DNA from: Chlorobiaceae bacterium
GTDB taxonomy: Bacteria; Bacteroidota; Ignavibacteria; UBA10030; SZUA-254
Assembly (NCBI GenBank): GCA_013824245.1
Contig: PNNN01000039.1
Location: forward strand, 1 to 64,000
DNA: 64,000 nt
Reading direction: 5' to 3'
Under the pieces are notes generated by a model. That model saw only the letters and a program-made list of their open reading frames with translations. It had not been told where the DNA came from and made no database searches. Of this stretch, positions 52,828 through 61,891 are shown piece after piece. Every line of letters starts with the position of its first letter. The first letter of the stretch is position 1. Both the position numbers and the translations under genes were made by a program.

Positions 52828-54204
52828 ATGGATGAGATCCGGGAAAATATTGTAAAAGGAAAAAAGGTCAGCATTTTAGGAATGGCTCGAAGCGGCATTG
52901 CGGTTGCATCGTTGCTCAAGAATAAAGGCGCTATTCCTTTTGTAAGCGATAATGGTGAATCTGCAAAACTATCAGATGCCGTGATCTCTTTAAGAAATCT
53001 TCATATAGAATATGAAACCGATGGTCACACAGAGAAAATTTATGATTCGGATATGCTGGTTATAAGTCCGGGCGTTCCTTCTGCATCCACCGTTCTGATT
53101 GAAGCATCGAAACGTGGTTTGAAAATATTTTCCGAATTAGAAGCAGCGAGTTGGTTTTGCCGGGCTCCAATTGTTGCCGTTACCGGTACAAACGGTAAGA
53201 CAACTACAACATCATTGCTTGGTAAAATTTTCGATGATGCCGGTCGGAAATTTTCTGTAGGTGGAAATATAGGTAAGGCGTTTTCCGGTTTTGCAGATCA
53301 ATTGCACGAAAACTCGGTTGCAATTCTCGAGGTGAGCAGTTTTCAGCTCGATTATGTCGACACATTTCACCCGCATATTTCTGTACTGCTCAATATAACT
53401 CCCGATCATCTTGATCGGTATAACAACAATTTCCAAAATTATATCGATTCAAAATGTAGAATATTCAAGAATCAAAATAATAATGATTACCTCATTTACA
53501 ATTATGATGATGCTGAAATTCGAAAGGCAATTAATAATTTAGCATTAAATCATGTTCGCATGATGCCTTTCGGGCTTGAAAGAGCTTTTAATGAAGGTGC
53601 ATTCGTTGAAGATGATAAAGTTATGATAAGGATCGACGGTAATAAAACCGAAATAATTAGTGTCGATGAAATTAAAATCAGGGGATCGCATAATCTTTAT
53701 AATTCGATGGCTGCAATATTAACGGCGCGGTTGATGGATATGTCATCGGAATCAATCAAGTCAACGCTGGCAGCGTTTCCGGGAGTGGAACACAGATTAG
53801 AATTTGTCAGAGATCTGGATGGAGTAAAATATATCAATGATTCAAAGGCGACCAATGTCGATTCGGTCTGGTATGCTCTTCAGGCATATAAAGAACCAAT
53901 CATTGTGCTGATAGGAGGAAGAGATAAAGGAAACGATTATAATAAATTAGTTGAACCGGTAAAAAAGCACGTGAAAGCGATTATCGCCGTTGGAGAATCA
54001 GCGGAAAAAGTGAGAAACGCTTTTTCCAATTTAAAACAAGTTGTTATCGCTTCCTCAATGGCTCAGGCAATCGGTGAAGCACGAAAGCTTGCATCTGCCG
54101 GCGATATTGTATTGCTTTCGCCAGCATGTGCATCTTTTGATTGGTTTCAAAACTACGAACACCGCGGTAAAGTTTTTAAAGAAATTGTAAGTGCATTGAA
54201 TTGA
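52828..54204 (+). CDS. murD: UDP-MurNAc-L-alanine:D-glutamate ligase
   Basis: This 458-residue Mur ligase has an N-terminal Rossmann-like domain (VSILGMARSGIAVASLL), ATP-binding VTGTNGKTTTTS and C-terminal INDSKATNVDSVW and GGRDKGNDY motifs. It adds D-glutamate as the second residue of the stem peptide. It is placed between mraY and ftsW as in the canonical cluster. The final four bases overlap a TTG that could serve ftsW. Confidence 0.96.
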   Translation: MDEIRENIVKGKKVSILGMARSGIAVASLLKNKGAIPFVSDNGESAKLSDAVISLRNLHIEYETDGHTEKIYDSDMLVISPGVPSASTVLIEASKRGLKIFSELEAASWFCRAPIVAVTGTNGKTTTTSLLGKIFDDAGRKFSVGGNIGKAFSGFADQLHENSVAILEVSSFQLDYVDTFHPHISVLLNITPDHLDRYNNNFQNYIDSKCRIFKNQNNNDYLIYNYDDAEIRKAINNLALNHVRMMPFGLERAFNEGAFVEDDKVMIRIDGNKTEIISVDEIKIRGSHNLYNSMAAILTARLMDMSSESIKSTLAAFPGVEHRLEFVRDLDGVKYINDSKATNVDSVWYALQAYKEPIIVLIGGRDKGNDYNKLVEPVKKHVKAIIAVGESAEKVRNAFSNLKQVVIASSMAQAIGEARKLASAGDIVLLSPACASFDWFQNYEHRGKVFKEIVSALN

Positions 54205-54209
54205 TATTC

Positions 54210-55379
54210 ATGAATGAGCATCGTAATCATATCGATTTTTGGCTGATGTCGGCTGTACTTACTCTGATGTTGTTGAGTTTGGGTATAGTGTACAGCGCCT
54301 CGGCTTCGTATGCTCAGGTGAAAATGGGCGACAGCGAAAAAATGCTAACGAGTCATGCGATAAAAGTTATTATGGGTATTTTCGGAATGTTTTTTTTCAT
54401 CCGGCTCGATTATAAAGTGGTTCGCCGATTTACAAAATATGCGCTCATCCTCGCTGTGGTAATGCTGTTCATGACACTCGTACTTGGAGTTGTATCGAAA
54501 GGAGCCACACGCTTTATTCGAATCAATAGTATCGGCTTTCAACCGTCAGAGTTCGCGAAATATGCCCTGTTGTTTCATTTGAGTGTTCTCATTGCATCAA
54601 AGCAGGAAATAATAGATGATCTTCGTCGTGGATTCTATCCAATGATCTTCTGGGTCGGGCTTGTAACAGCGCTAGTAATGGCTCAACCAAACTTCAGTAT
54701 GGGTGCAATGATATTTGGATTGAGCATGATTTTACTTTTTATAGGGAATGTAAGACTCAAGCATCTCCTTCTCACATTTGCCGTACTATTGCCGATTATC
54801 GGACTTTATTTAATCAGTGCGGAGTATAGACTTAGACGTGTGACAGATTTTTTCAGCGGTGTAAGTAGTGGGACGGTGCCATCGAATTATCAACCATGGC
54901 AGTCAATTTTAGGATTCGGAAATGGTGGAATTTTCGGCGTTGGTCCCGGTGAAAGCAAACAACGCGATTTCTTTTTACCCGAATCATACGGTGACTTTGT
55001 ATTTTCGATTGTCGGGGAAGAATACGGATTTTTAGGAACAATATTTTTCCTTGCGATTTTTTTCTATATCCTGATTCGTGGACTGCGAATCTCAAAAAAT
55101 GCGCCCGATACTTTTAGTAAATATCTGGCACTCGCAATCACCTTGTCGATTATATTTTACGCATTAATTAATGCGGGTGTTACACTTAGAATTTTGCCTA
55201 CGACAGGATTACCGATGCCGTTTGTGAGTTACGGCGGGTCATCGATGGTTTTTTCTGCCTGTGCTATTGGCGTTTTACTTAATATCTCCGCTCATACAGA
55301 GTTGCATCCACGCGCCAGAGAAGTTCCGGTCATAGGTTCTGTGGATGCAGATAATGTTGAGTTGAGAAAGGTGTATTAG
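54210..55379 (+). CDS. ftsW: Septal peptidoglycan polymerase FtsW
   Basis: This 389-residue SEDS-family glycosyltransferase has about ten membrane helices and conserved motifs GIVYSASASYA, GATRFIRINSIGFQPSEFAK and LPTTGLPMPFVSYGGSS. It polymerises lipid II in partnership with FtsI. I prefer the ATG at 54210; a TTG at 54201 overlapping the murD stop would add three residues. The C-terminal tail ends one base before murG. Confidence 0.95.
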   Translation: MNEHRNHIDFWLMSAVLTLMLLSLGIVYSASASYAQVKMGDSEKMLTSHAIKVIMGIFGMFFFIRLDYKVVRRFTKYALILAVVMLFMTLVLGVVSKGATRFIRINSIGFQPSEFAKYALLFHLSVLIASKQEIIDDLRRGFYPMIFWVGLVTALVMAQPNFSMGAMIFGLSMILLFIGNVRLKHLLLTFAVLLPIIGLYLISAEYRLRRVTDFFSGVSSGTVPSNYQPWQSILGFGNGGIFGVGPGESKQRDFFLPESYGDFVFSIVGEEYGFLGTIFFLAIFFYILIRGLRISKNAPDTFSKYLALAITLSIIFYALINAGVTLRILPTTGLPMPFVSYGGSSMVFSACAIGVLLNISAHTELHPRAREVPVIGSVDADNVELRKVY

Positions 55380-55380
55380 C

Positions 55381-56502
55381 GTGGCTCTGCGTGTTCTGTT
55401 TGCCGGCGGCGGTACAGGCGGCCATTTATTCCCTGCGATTGCGATTGCAGATGAATTAAAAAAGATAGAGCCATCTGCTGAAATTACGTTCGTCGGTACT
55501 GAAGATAAAATCGAAGCGCGCGTTGTGCCGCAAACCGGATACGGGTTTCGAACCATCTGGATAAGCGGTTTTCAGCGCAGACTAAAATTGAAGAATATTT
55601 TATTTCCAATAAAATTAATTGTGTCAATATTTCAAACATATTATATTCTGAAAAAAATTAAACCACATGTTGTTGTTGGAACAGGCGGTTATGTCTCGGG
55701 TCCTGTTCTAAGAACAGCCGTCTACCGTAAGATTCCAACGTTAATTCAGGAACAGAATAGTTATCCCGGTGTAACTACTCGATTGTTAGCACCGCGCGTG
55801 AATGAAGTTCACGTTACATTTGAGCAATCGCTGAAATATTTTTCAGGGATAGAAAATGTTTATGTAACGGGCAATCCAACACGTGGAACGCTGGAAGATG
55901 TAGATAATAAGGCGGCGATGCGATATTTTGGATTTGATGCGGAAGATAAGAGAACGACGATTCTCGTATTAGGCGGAAGTCTCGGGGCGCAGACTATCAA
56001 TCGGGCGGTGGAAGAAATTCTATTGAAATTGGTTGACGCGGGATCTCGTGTAATATGGCAAACCGGAGCGGACAATTTTATCACTTATAGCGAGATAAAA
56101 AAAACATTTAGCGTTCAAACAGTTTCGGTGAACGCGTTTATTGAACGTATGGATTATGCGTATTGTGCCGCAGATGTTGTTATATCGCGCGCGGGTGCAA
56201 CTACCATAGCCGAATTGACTCGATTAGGAAAGCCGGCAATACTTGTGCCTTATCCTCATGCTGCGGCAGATCATCAAACAGAAAATGCGCTTTCGCTCGC
56301 CTCTGCGGGGGCGGCTCTGGTTGTGGATGATTCTAAGTTACCGGTAGAACTCGATGCGGTATTGAAAAAAATTTTAGACAGAAAAGTAATGGCTGAAATG
56401 AGCATGAAAAGCAAAATGTTCGGGAAACCGGATGCTGCTATGAAAATAGCAAAAAGAATAATTACTCTGGCAGGTGCGTATGGAAACTCAAACAACATAT
56501 AG
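55381..56502 (+). CDS. murG: UDP-GlcNAc:lipid I N-acetylglucosaminyltransferase
   Basis: This 373-residue GT-B glycosyltransferase has the N-terminal G loop FAGGGTGGHLFPAIAIADEL, LVLGGSLGAQTIN, and the donor-site motifs VISRAGATTIAEL and PYPHAAADHQTENA. It makes lipid II from lipid I on the cytoplasmic face of the membrane. Translation starts at GTG (55381), one base after ftsW. Its last 23 bases overlap the next gene. Confidence 0.96.
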   Translation: MALRVLFAGGGTGGHLFPAIAIADELKKIEPSAEITFVGTEDKIEARVVPQTGYGFRTIWISGFQRRLKLKNILFPIKLIVSIFQTYYILKKIKPHVVVGTGGYVSGPVLRTAVYRKIPTLIQEQNSYPGVTTRLLAPRVNEVHVTFEQSLKYFSGIENVYVTGNPTRGTLEDVDNKAAMRYFGFDAEDKRTTILVLGGSLGAQTINRAVEEILLKLVDAGSRVIWQTGADNFITYSEIKKTFSVQTVSVNAFIERMDYAYCAADVVISRAGATTIAELTRLGKPAILVPYPHAAADHQTENALSLASAGAALVVDDSKLPVELDAVLKKILDRKVMAEMSMKSKMFGKPDAAMKIAKRIITLAGAYGNSNNI

Positions 56503-56986
56503 CGGCTCGAAGACATTCAAATATAAACTCGACTTCTATTATCAGCAGTCGTTGTTGTACCTTATCACATTGATAATATATTCCGGTGTGAGAGGAACAT
56601 TTGACTTCGATAAATTACCGACGTTAGTTACCGATCCGTTGTTATATATTATCATTCTTTTCGTGATAATTTCGTTTATCGTACTGTTGTTAAATCGCGC
56701 ACGCGACCGCAAACTGATTGTCGGTCCCGACCGAATTATTTTTCACAATAAATATCGAAACCAGGAAATCTTGCTGTCCGATATTGAATGGATGCATATC
56801 GGGCGTGAACGTCGTGTTCAAACGGCAGGCGCCTTCCAAGTTGTTGTCTTCAAATCGAAAAGCAGGAGAAGATTATTCCGAATCCGAATTGGAAGATATG
56901 AGCGGGATAAAGAACTGCTTCAGGAAATGCATCGAATCACAATGGTTGTGCCGAAAGGTAAAAGACCTGTTTTAGGAATACGATGA
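56480..56986 (+). CDS. Uncharacterised two-helix membrane protein within the dcw cluster
   Basis: This 168-residue protein overlaps the end of murG and starts at ATG 56480 (a GTG six bases upstream is also possible). It has two hydrophobic segments (about 25-40 and 52-72) followed by a basic, beta-rich cytoplasmic domain of ~95 residues (RKLIVGPDRIIFHN to the end) that resembles a PH-like fold by pattern (strands, then a C-terminal helix RDKELLQEMHRI). I do not recognise a named family. The overlap with murG suggests co-translation with wall-synthesis genes. Confidence 0.7.
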   Translation: METQTTYSGSKTFKYKLDFYYQQSLLYLITLIIYSGVRGTFDFDKLPTLVTDPLLYIIILFVIISFIVLLLNRARDRKLIVGPDRIIFHNKYRNQEILLSDIEWMHIGRERRVQTAGAFQVVVFKSKSRRRLFRIRIGRYERDKELLQEMHRITMVVPKGKRPVLGIR

Positions 56987-57010
56987 TAAAATATTTTGAA
57001 AGGTAATGTC

Positions 57011-57373
57011 ATGACACAAACAATCCAATATATTCTACTCGGGCTTGTAGGTGGAACTCTTGCCGGTTTACTTGGAATTGGCGGGGCGATCATCATTATA
57101 CCGGCGCTTGTTTTCATCTTCGGATGGCAACAACATATGGCTCAGGGAACTACGCTGGCGATGCTTATTCCGCCAATCGGTATATTGGCGGCTCTTCAAT
57201 ATTACAAAGCAGGCCATGTAGATTTGAAAATTGCCGGAATTCTATGTATTGGATTTTTCTTCGGCGGATTTATAGGCGGCTATATAGCCAATCATCTTTC
57301 TTCAGAAACACTGCAAAAAATTTTTGGTGTTGCGTTGTTGCTGATTTCCATTAAAATGATAATCGGTAAATAA
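57011..57373 (+). CDS. Half-size TauE/SafE-family membrane protein
   Basis: This 120-residue protein has four hydrophobic segments. GLVGGTLAGLLGIGGAIIIIP is the N-terminal repeat signature of the TauE/SafE (DUF81) sulfite/anion exporter family; the usual protein has two such halves (~250 residues), so this one should act as a dimer. I start it at ATG 57011 with Shine-Dalgarno AAAGG rather than at a TTG 15 bases upstream. Its presence between murG and murC is unusual; any link to wall synthesis is unproven. Confidence 0.8.
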   Translation: MTQTIQYILLGLVGGTLAGLLGIGGAIIIIPALVFIFGWQQHMAQGTTLAMLIPPIGILAALQYYKAGHVDLKIAGILCIGFFFGGFIGGYIANHLSSETLQKIFGVALLLISIKMIIGK

Positions 57374-57420
57374 AATATATCATAATAATTAAATTTAAAA
57401 TCTATCTATAATTTTAAATC

Positions 57421-58809
57421 ATGTTCAGTTCAATTAAAAAAATTCATTTTGTCGGCATCGGCGGCATAGGCATGAGCGGTATTGCAGAAATATTACTCGA
57501 TCAAGGATTCCAAGTGTCAGGTTCCGACAAACAATTAAGCGAGATAACAGAGCGGCTGCAAAAATTAGGCGCACAAATTTTCGAGGGGCATCAACCGTCT
57601 CATATTGCAGATAATGTTGATGCTTTGGTTTATTCCTCAGCCGTTACATCTGATAATCCTGAAATTATCGAGGCACAGAAACGTAAAATACCTGTAATCC
57701 GGCGAGCAGAAATGCTTGCGGAGGTAATGCGGTTAAAGTATGGAATCGGAATTGCCGGTACACACGGGAAAACAACAACTACTTCCATGGTTGGTCTTGT
57801 TTTACTCGAAGGGAATTTTGATCCGACAGTAATCGTTGGCGGGCGGCTAAGCGGTTTCGGCGGTTCAAATGCCCGGCTCGGTCATGGCGATTTCATTGTT
57901 GTCGAAGCTGATGAGTTTGATAGATCGTTTCTTTCAATCACTCCAACAATTGCAGTGCTCACAACACTCGAGACCGACCATCTTGACTGTTATCGCGATT
58001 TAGAAGATATCAAAGGAGCATTCATTCAATTCGCGAATAAAATTCCGTTTTACGGTTTTGTGGTTCTCTGCCTTGATGAGCCGGCATTGCAAGATATAAT
58101 GCCAAAACTTAGTCAGAAAAAGGTTATCAGTTACGGTATCAATCCGCAGGCAGATGTTCAGGCGGTGGATATATCTCATAAAAATCATACTGTAACATTT
58201 ACAGTTCTTCGGAACACAAATGAATTGGGAAAAATTATTCTGCAGGTTCCGGGTAAACATAATGTTCAAAATGCACTCGCGGCAATTACTGTTAGTCTTG
58301 AACTTGGAATTCCATTTGAAAAAGTAAAATCGGGTATCGAAAAATTTTCGGGCGTTATACGAAGATGGGAATTACGCGGTGAAATAAACGGGATCAGTGT
58401 GTACGATGATTATGCGCATCATCCAACCGAATGCAAAGTTACACTTGCAGGCGTTAAAGCTGGATGGCGGCGCAGAACGGTATGCGTTTTTCAACCGCAT
58501 CTCTACTCGCGCACGCGCGATTTTTATGAAGATTTTGCGAAAGCGTTTCTGCTTGCCGACGTTCTTGTTGTAACGGATGTATACCCGGCTCGCGAAGAGC
58601 CGATACAGGGTATAACCGGTGAGATGATAATCGATGCGGCAAAGCAGTATGGTCATAAAAATGCTCATTACATTGCCGATAAAAATGAATTGCCGAATCA
58701 TTTAAAATCGATTTTGAAGAAAAACGATATTGTCATCATGATGGGCGCGGGCGATATATGGAAATATTCGGAAAAATTACTTAAACAATTATCCGCTGTA
58801 AGCAATTAA
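57421..58809 (+). CDS. murC: UDP-MurNAc:L-alanine ligase
   Basis: This 462-residue Mur ligase has N-terminal HFVGIGGIGMSGIAEILL, ATP loop GIAGTHGKTTTTSM, central EADEFDRSFL and C-terminal VYDDYAHHPTE, PHLYSRTRDF and GAGDIW. It attaches the first amino acid, L-alanine, to UDP-MurNAc. It follows the TauE-like gene by 47 bases and precedes murB by 15. Confidence 0.96.
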   Translation: MFSSIKKIHFVGIGGIGMSGIAEILLDQGFQVSGSDKQLSEITERLQKLGAQIFEGHQPSHIADNVDALVYSSAVTSDNPEIIEAQKRKIPVIRRAEMLAEVMRLKYGIGIAGTHGKTTTTSMVGLVLLEGNFDPTVIVGGRLSGFGGSNARLGHGDFIVVEADEFDRSFLSITPTIAVLTTLETDHLDCYRDLEDIKGAFIQFANKIPFYGFVVLCLDEPALQDIMPKLSQKKVISYGINPQADVQAVDISHKNHTVTFTVLRNTNELGKIILQVPGKHNVQNALAAITVSLELGIPFEKVKSGIEKFSGVIRRWELRGEINGISVYDDYAHHPTECKVTLAGVKAGWRRRTVCVFQPHLYSRTRDFYEDFAKAFLLADVLVVTDVYPAREEPIQGITGEMIIDAAKQYGHKNAHYIADKNELPNHLKSILKKNDIVIMMGAGDIWKYSEKLLKQLSAVSN

Positions 58810-58824
58810 GAAATCGAATAGATT

Positions 58825-59748
58825 GTGATTAATATTGATGATATAAAAAAGTTTTTTCGGGGTACGATTCTGCTGAGCGAATCTATGAGCAATCATACAA
58901 CATTTCGTATTGGCGGACCGGCAGATTATTTTTTTAAACCGGAAAATAAAGAAGACGCGGTAGATATTATTCGATATCTTCAAAAAAATAAACTCCCATT
59001 TTTCGCCCTCGGAAAAGGAAGCAATCTTCTTGTAAGTGATGACGGATATCGCGGAGCGGTTGTTGACATAGAGTCTGCGTTAAAATCGATTTATGCTGAG
59101 GAAAATCAAATTTATGCCGAAGCAGGTGTTGCGTTGAATCGATTTGTAGATTTCTCAATTCAGGAACAGAAAAAAGGAGTTGAGATGCTTGCAGGTATCC
59201 CCGGTACAGTTGGCGGAGCCATAGTTATGAACGCCGGTGCTTATGGCGGAGAGATCTCGAATTATATTTGTAAAGTTGAAATTCTGAGGAACGGCTCCAT
59301 TGTTATTCTTGGAAAAGATCAACTTGGATTTTCATATCGCCGCTCTTCGCTGACGGATACCGATGTTGTTTTGAATGGATGGTTCGAACTTCCAGACGGC
59401 AACACCCAAGAACTGATGAAGATTAGGAATGAGTTGATATTACAGCGTAATCGGAAACATCCGATTAACTATCCAAATTGCGGAAGTGTTTTTAAAAATC
59501 CAAAGGGATCAACTGCCGCAAAACTTGTTGAAGATGCAGGATTGAAAGGAATGATTCATGGCGCCGCCCAAATTTCCGAGAGACACGGCAACTTCATCAT
59601 AAATCTCGGCGGTGCAAAAGCAAAAGATGTTTATTATTTAATAGAAACGGTGCAAAAAACAGTTTTCGAAAAATTTAATATTCAACTCGAACTTGAAGTA
59701 AAATTGCTCGGTTATTCGCAGAAGGTTAATAAAGAAATAATAAATTAA
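58825..59748 (+). CDS. murB: UDP-N-acetylenolpyruvoylglucosamine reductase
   Basis: This 307-residue FAD enzyme reduces the enolpyruvyl group to give UDP-MurNAc using NADPH. Motifs are NHTTFRIGGPADYFF, GKGSNLLVSD, AGIPGTVGGAIVMNAGAYGGE and GSVFKNPKGSTAAKLVEDAG, the catalytic serine form of type II MurB. It starts at GTG 58825. Its stop shares a base with the ftsQ ATG (TAATG). Confidence 0.95.
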   Translation: MINIDDIKKFFRGTILLSESMSNHTTFRIGGPADYFFKPENKEDAVDIIRYLQKNKLPFFALGKGSNLLVSDDGYRGAVVDIESALKSIYAEENQIYAEAGVALNRFVDFSIQEQKKGVEMLAGIPGTVGGAIVMNAGAYGGEISNYICKVEILRNGSIVILGKDQLGFSYRRSSLTDTDVVLNGWFELPDGNTQELMKIRNELILQRNRKHPINYPNCGSVFKNPKGSTAAKLVEDAGLKGMIHGAAQISERHGNFIINLGGAKAKDVYYLIETVQKTVFEKFNIQLELEVKLLGYSQKVNKEIIN

Positions 59749-60530
59749 TGGAAACAGAGGAAACAAAAAAAGCCCTAAACACAGACAGGCAAATTCGGCG
59801 ACTCGGTGTTTTTCTCACGATACCGCTTGTTGCCGTAATTATTGTTCTTTGTTTTCTCGGCGCTGAGTGGAGAGAAACGTTACTTGTACAACGGATTATT
59901 GTTGAGGGTGCGCGGATTTTGCCGGTGAAATATATTAATACATTAACCGAAATCAAGAACAGCACAATGATGCGGGATCTCAATCTTTACGATATTCAGG
60001 AAAAACTCCGTGTCGAGCCATTTATTAAAAATATTTGCGTTACCAGACAGTACCCTGATGCAATTAATATAAATATAACTGAACGTGTCCCAATTGCCAC
60101 AGTGAACTCAAAACAATTAAGATATATAGATAATGAAGGAATATTACTGCCGTATCTTGAAACTGCTGTGAAGCTCGATCTTCCGATCATTAATGGTGTT
60201 AAAGGAATAGAAAATGCGAAGATAGGAAAAGCTATTGAGAATTCGGAAATTCACGAGGCAATTCAAATTTTACAAACAGCGCTTGCAATCGATTCAACAA
60301 TGTATCGATTCATCTCGGAAGTGAATATGAAAGATGGAGACGATGTGCTGTTATTTTCAACCGAAGCGGCGATTCCGATTATTCTCGGCAGGGATAATTA
60401 TCCCGCAAAATTACTTATGCTGCAAACGTTTTGGAGTAATTATGTTAGATTGCAGAACACAGATCGGCTTCGGCAAATCGATTTAAGATTTAACGATCAG
60501 GTAGTTGTTAAATGGGTAACCGATAATTAG
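59748..60530 (+). CDS. ftsQ: Cell division protein FtsQ/DivIB
   Basis: This 260-residue bitopic protein has a basic N-terminus, a membrane helix (about 20-42, GVFLTIPLVAVIIVLCFLG), a POTRA-like domain beginning at VQRIIVEGARILPVKYIN and a DivIB-type beta domain (NINITERVPIATVNSKQLRY). FtsQ joins FtsL/FtsB in the divisome. It is placed between murB and ftsA with no ddl gene, which often stands here in other bacteria. Confidence 0.9.
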   Translation: METEETKKALNTDRQIRRLGVFLTIPLVAVIIVLCFLGAEWRETLLVQRIIVEGARILPVKYINTLTEIKNSTMMRDLNLYDIQEKLRVEPFIKNICVTRQYPDAININITERVPIATVNSKQLRYIDNEGILLPYLETAVKLDLPIINGVKGIENAKIGKAIENSEIHEAIQILQTALAIDSTMYRFISEVNMKDGDDVLLFSTEAAIPIILGRDNYPAKLLMLQTFWSNYVRLQNTDRLRQIDLRFNDQVVVKWVTDN

Positions 60531-60575
60531 AAATGATGGTAGCTCCGTGAAAAATAGTGAAAGGTTAAACTAGGC

Positions 60576-61814
60576 ATGGAACCTGAAATAATAGTTGGAC
60601 TTGACATTGGAACAACAAAGGTATGTGTTGTAGTGGCATCGATTGATGAAAACGGGAAATTTAATATTCTCGGTGTTGGAAGAAGCTTATCCGATGGTCT
60701 AACGAGAGGTGTTGTAACGAACATCGATAAAACCGTACGCTCAATTCAAAGCGCTGTATCGGAAGCAGAAGCCAGGTCGGGGATTAAAATTCAGTCTGTA
60801 ATTGTTGGAATTGCAGGCGATCATATTCAGAGTTTTCAAAGCCGCGGGGTAATTGCAATCAGCGGTGTCGAGAATGAAATAACTCAGTCGGATGTAAATC
60901 GGTTGATTGAAGACACTAAACGAGTTGCCTTGCCATCCGACCGGCGCATCATTCATGTAATTCCGCAAGAGTTCATTATCGATGGACAAGACGGCGTAAG
61001 TGATCCGGTCGGAATGTCTGGCGTGCGTCTGGAAGCGAATGTTCATATCATAACCGGACTTGTAACGGCTGCTCAGAATATTTATAAGTGTGTGCAGCGT
61101 GCCGGACTTCATATAGGCGATATGGTTCTTGAACCACTTGCCTCAAGTTATGCCGTGTTGGATGAAGAAGAAAAAGAAGTCGGAATCGCAATGCTCGATG
61201 TTGGCGGTGGAACCACCGATTTGGCGGTTTTCGAAGATCGTACAATCAGGTATACTGCTGTGATTCCTATTGCAGGAAGTCAGGTTACTAATGATATTCG
61301 TCGCGGACTCGGAGTTCTAACCGAGCAAGCAGAAAAATTAAAATGCCAGCACGGTTTTGCATATTTACCCGGTGTTTTAGATGATGATCCGATTACAATT
61401 CCGGGTATCGGAGGAAGACCGCCTCTGGAAATCGATAAGAAACTTTTGGCTCAGATAATTCAACCCCGAATGGAAGAAATATTTGAGATAGCGGCAATGG
61501 AAATAAAGCGCTCCGGATATTCGCGGCATCTCTCTGCGGGTGTTGTTATTACAGGCGGTGGTTCACTGATAAAAGGCGCGGCAGATTTGGCACGCGAGGT
61601 ACTTGGACTTCCCGTGAAAATCGGAATTCCCGGCGGCTTTAGCGCGGGATTAGTGCGCGAGATCGAGAATCCAATTTATTCAACCTGTGTTGGATTGGTG
61701 CTTCACGGACTTCGACATAAAGAAAAAACACCTCTCAATTTTGCCGAGGGAAAAAGAAGTGAATCGATTAAAAAAATATTCGGTAAAATGAAAAGTTGGT
61801 TCGATGAACTTTAA
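60576..61814 (+). CDS. ftsA: Cell division actin-like protein FtsA
   Basis: This 412-residue actin-fold protein has phosphate-1 motif VGLDIGTTKVCVVV, the 1C subdomain (GVVTNIDKTVRSIQ), phosphate-2 LDVGGGTTDLAVF and adenosine motif GVVITGGGSLIKG. The C-terminal amphipathic helix (SIKKIFGKMKSWFDEL) is the membrane-targeting sequence that tethers FtsZ. It lies directly upstream of ftsZ as usual. Confidence 0.96.
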   Translation: MEPEIIVGLDIGTTKVCVVVASIDENGKFNILGVGRSLSDGLTRGVVTNIDKTVRSIQSAVSEAEARSGIKIQSVIVGIAGDHIQSFQSRGVIAISGVENEITQSDVNRLIEDTKRVALPSDRRIIHVIPQEFIIDGQDGVSDPVGMSGVRLEANVHIITGLVTAAQNIYKCVQRAGLHIGDMVLEPLASSYAVLDEEEKEVGIAMLDVGGGTTDLAVFEDRTIRYTAVIPIAGSQVTNDIRRGLGVLTEQAEKLKCQHGFAYLPGVLDDDPITIPGIGGRPPLEIDKKLLAQIIQPRMEEIFEIAAMEIKRSGYSRHLSAGVVITGGGSLIKGAADLAREVLGLPVKIGIPGGFSAGLVREIENPIYSTCVGLVLHGLRHKEKTPLNFAEGKRSESIKKIFGKMKSWFDEL

Positions 61815-61891
61815 AATGAAATTATATTTTATACAAAATTTTTTAAATATTATTAATACAATCATTTCAAAACATTAAAGGAGATACGACA

